From the NCBI GenBank assembly GCA_000381625.1, contig KB906767.1, positions 6,471,672 to 6,535,671 of the forward strand: a DNA stretch of 64,000 bases. The letters run 5' to 3'. This document shows positions 62,867 through 64,000 of this stretch, one piece after another. The first letter of the stretch is position 1. The number at the start of each line of letters is the position of its first letter. The translations under genes and the position numbers were made by a program. The notes beneath the pieces were generated by a model. It had not been told where the DNA came from and did not search any database. It saw only the letters and a program-made list of their open reading frames with translations. This DNA comes from Bryobacterales bacterium KBS 96 (GTDB lineage Bacteria; Acidobacteriota; Terriglobia; Bryobacterales; Bryobacteraceae).

Positions 62867-62963
62867 ATCCTTCTATGCAGCGAACATGAACGCGTAGCCA
62901 GGTGCGGCTCAGGTTGCGCCGGAGCGCTAACGATAAGGGTGTTTACCCGGTTGAAGGTCGGCT

Positions 62964-64000
62964 ATGTCCACGCCCGCCAAGATCAAGGATCGATACGAGT
63001 TGCGAACCGTGCTCGGTCGCGGTGGAATGGGCACTGTCTATCGGGCGTTCGATACCGTTTTCCGCCGTGAAGTAGCCATCAAAATGCTGCGCGACGTGAA
63101 CACGCAGCTATTAATCGATCTGTTCTACCGGGAATGCAGTGCGCTCGCAACGCTGGCCCATTCCAATGTCGTCGATATTTTCGACATGGGTACGTTTGAA
63201 GACGAGGGTGTGGCGCGGCCCTATTTCGTCATGCCGCTGCTGACGGGAAGAACCCTCCACGATCTCATCTATCCTCACCGAGAGCCGCTGCCGCTGCCTC
63301 GATGCATCGACATCATCTGCCAGGCGTCACGGGGCCTGCAATGCGCTCATGATCACGGATTATTGCACCGCGACATTAAACCAAGCAACATTTTCGTGAT
63401 GAACGACGATTCCGTTCAGATCATCGACTTCGGAGTCGCGCATTTCACGGGCAACCAATCCACGGGTATGAAGGGGACGCTGCAGTACATGGCGCCCGAG
63501 CAAATCGGCATGAAGCCTCTCAATAGCCGCAGCGACATTTTCTCGCTCGGCGTGGTCTGCTACGAATCGTTAACGGCCGTGCAGCCGTTCTGGCGGACGC
63601 GGGAAGAGGACGTTGTCAAGGCCGTGATGCAGGAGAATCCGCAGCTTGCTTCCGACCTGCACGCCGGCGTTCCACGAGCCGTCGCGCTTGTGGTCGCCAA
63701 AGCCATGGCGAAAGATCCATCCGCTCGCTTCTCATCGGCCAGCGAGTTCGCGAATTCACTACAGAAGGCATGGCATAACGAGCCGCTGCGTCCGGCGCCC
63801 GCGGCAACCGTCAGAACGAGATTCGAATTCGCCGAGCGCAGCTTTAAAGAACGTGATTTTCAATTTGCATCCGAAATACTGAATGAACTCGAATCCGAAG
63901 GATACGTCAACGAGCAGGTTCTCAAGCTTAGACAAGACGTAATTCAGGCGATCCGGGAACAATCGACCAACCGCTTGCTCGAAAATGCAAAGCGCTGTGT
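62964..64000 (+). CDS. Ser/Thr protein kinase (PknB-like), 5' part
   Basis: Reading is open from ATG 62964 to the edge of the window (345 codons). The Hanks-type kinase domain has the glycine loop VLGRGGMGTVYRAF, catalytic Lys in EVAIKML, LLHRDIKPSNIFV (HRD), IIDFGVAHF (DFG), GTLQYMAPEQIG and SRSDIFSLGVVCYE. After about residue 275 a charged helical region starts (RSFKERDFQFASEILNELES), probably TPR-like. A membrane segment or sensor would lie beyond the window. Acidobacteria carry many such kinases. It is transcribed away from the decayed two-component pair. Confidence 0.95.
   Translation, partial: MSTPAKIKDRYELRTVLGRGGMGTVYRAFDTVFRREVAIKMLRDVNTQLLIDLFYRECSALATLAHSNVVDIFDMGTFEDEGVARPYFVMPLLTGRTLHDLIYPHREPLPLPRCIDIICQASRGLQCAHDHGLLHRDIKPSNIFVMNDDSVQIIDFGVAHFTGNQSTGMKGTLQYMAPEQIGMKPLNSRSDIFSLGVVCYESLTAVQPFWRTREEDVVKAVMQENPQLASDLHAGVPRAVALVVAKAMAKDPSARFSSASEFANSLQKAWHNEPLRPAPAATVRTRFEFAERSFKERDFQFASEILNELESEGYVNEQVLKLRQDVIQAIREQSTNRLLENAKRC

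Noticed and set aside
1-64000. CRISPR array or phage structural genes
   Set aside because: No regularly spaced repeats and no capsid, tail, terminase or portal-like product were seen. The only tandem repeats are single duplications of 16 and 18 bp.

Overview
The window looks like a chromosome segment of a soil Acidobacteriota, probably of the Solibacter/Bryobacter type. This is inferred from its moderately high G+C, many IS families, a group 1h-type hydrogenase small subunit, DUF4082 and cohesin/dockerin secreted proteins and a large exopolysaccharide locus. No rRNA gene or intact tRNA was seen to fix the taxonomy.

Layout. (1) 1-15,600 is a mosaic of nested mobile elements. An IS21 istB is split inside its Walker A motif by a serine-recombinase element (about 370-3065). 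Next come an IS110-family element with a strongly structured 3' flank, a degraded lipoprotein-sorting gene and a group II intron whose maturase is frameshifted and split by an IS256 copy (7607-9101). Between the two inverted IS256 copies lies a small module: tetR and an NmrA-type reductase, transcribed divergently around an inverted-repeat operator, plus a doxX gene that the second IS256 copy (11681-13176) interrupts. One IS1182 transposase is scattered as three pieces, and an IS91 tail and degenerate DNA follow. (2) 15,725-22,550 is a three-gene, same-strand locus that I read as an alpha-helical pore-forming toxin system: a XaxA-like subunit, a 1,514-residue protein joining a helical membrane-active segment and a beta domain to a nucleotidyltransferase-like domain, and an exported helical third protein. 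This is the best candidate for an undescribed system. (3) 22,967-25,328 holds a small Cys-rich gene broken by a 16-bp tandem duplication and an IS630 insertion, an ssb gene, and the 3' half of a tRNA-Arg(CCG) that may mark an island edge. (4) 25,398-36,443 is mixed metabolism and signalling: P450, DUF4396 pseudogene, DUF7405 protein, 2OG-Fe oxygenase, DinB/ClbS protein, an orphan hydrogenase small subunit overlapping a PAS histidine kinase, a zinc-ribbon/TPR protein and a secreted GH13 amylase.

(5) 36,667-60,557 is one large exopolysaccharide/O-antigen locus in four blocks of alternating strand. It contains a Wzz-like protein, an ExeA-like ATPase and a CpsD-like kinase; a cohesin-bearing secreted protein overlapping a dockerin-bearing beta-helix protein; a deacetylase-glycosyltransferase fusion; glycosyltransferases of the GT2 and GT4 types; acetyl-, formyl- and methyltransferases; an O-antigen ligase/polymerase; and a Wzm/Wzt exporter whose ATPase has a carbohydrate-binding tail. 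The initiating glycosyl-1-phosphate transferase is not in the window. (6) 60,672-64,000 has a CpxA-like sensor kinase, its decayed response regulator, and the start of a Ser/Thr protein kinase that runs off the end.

All family names come from reading translated sequence by eye; no database search was made.
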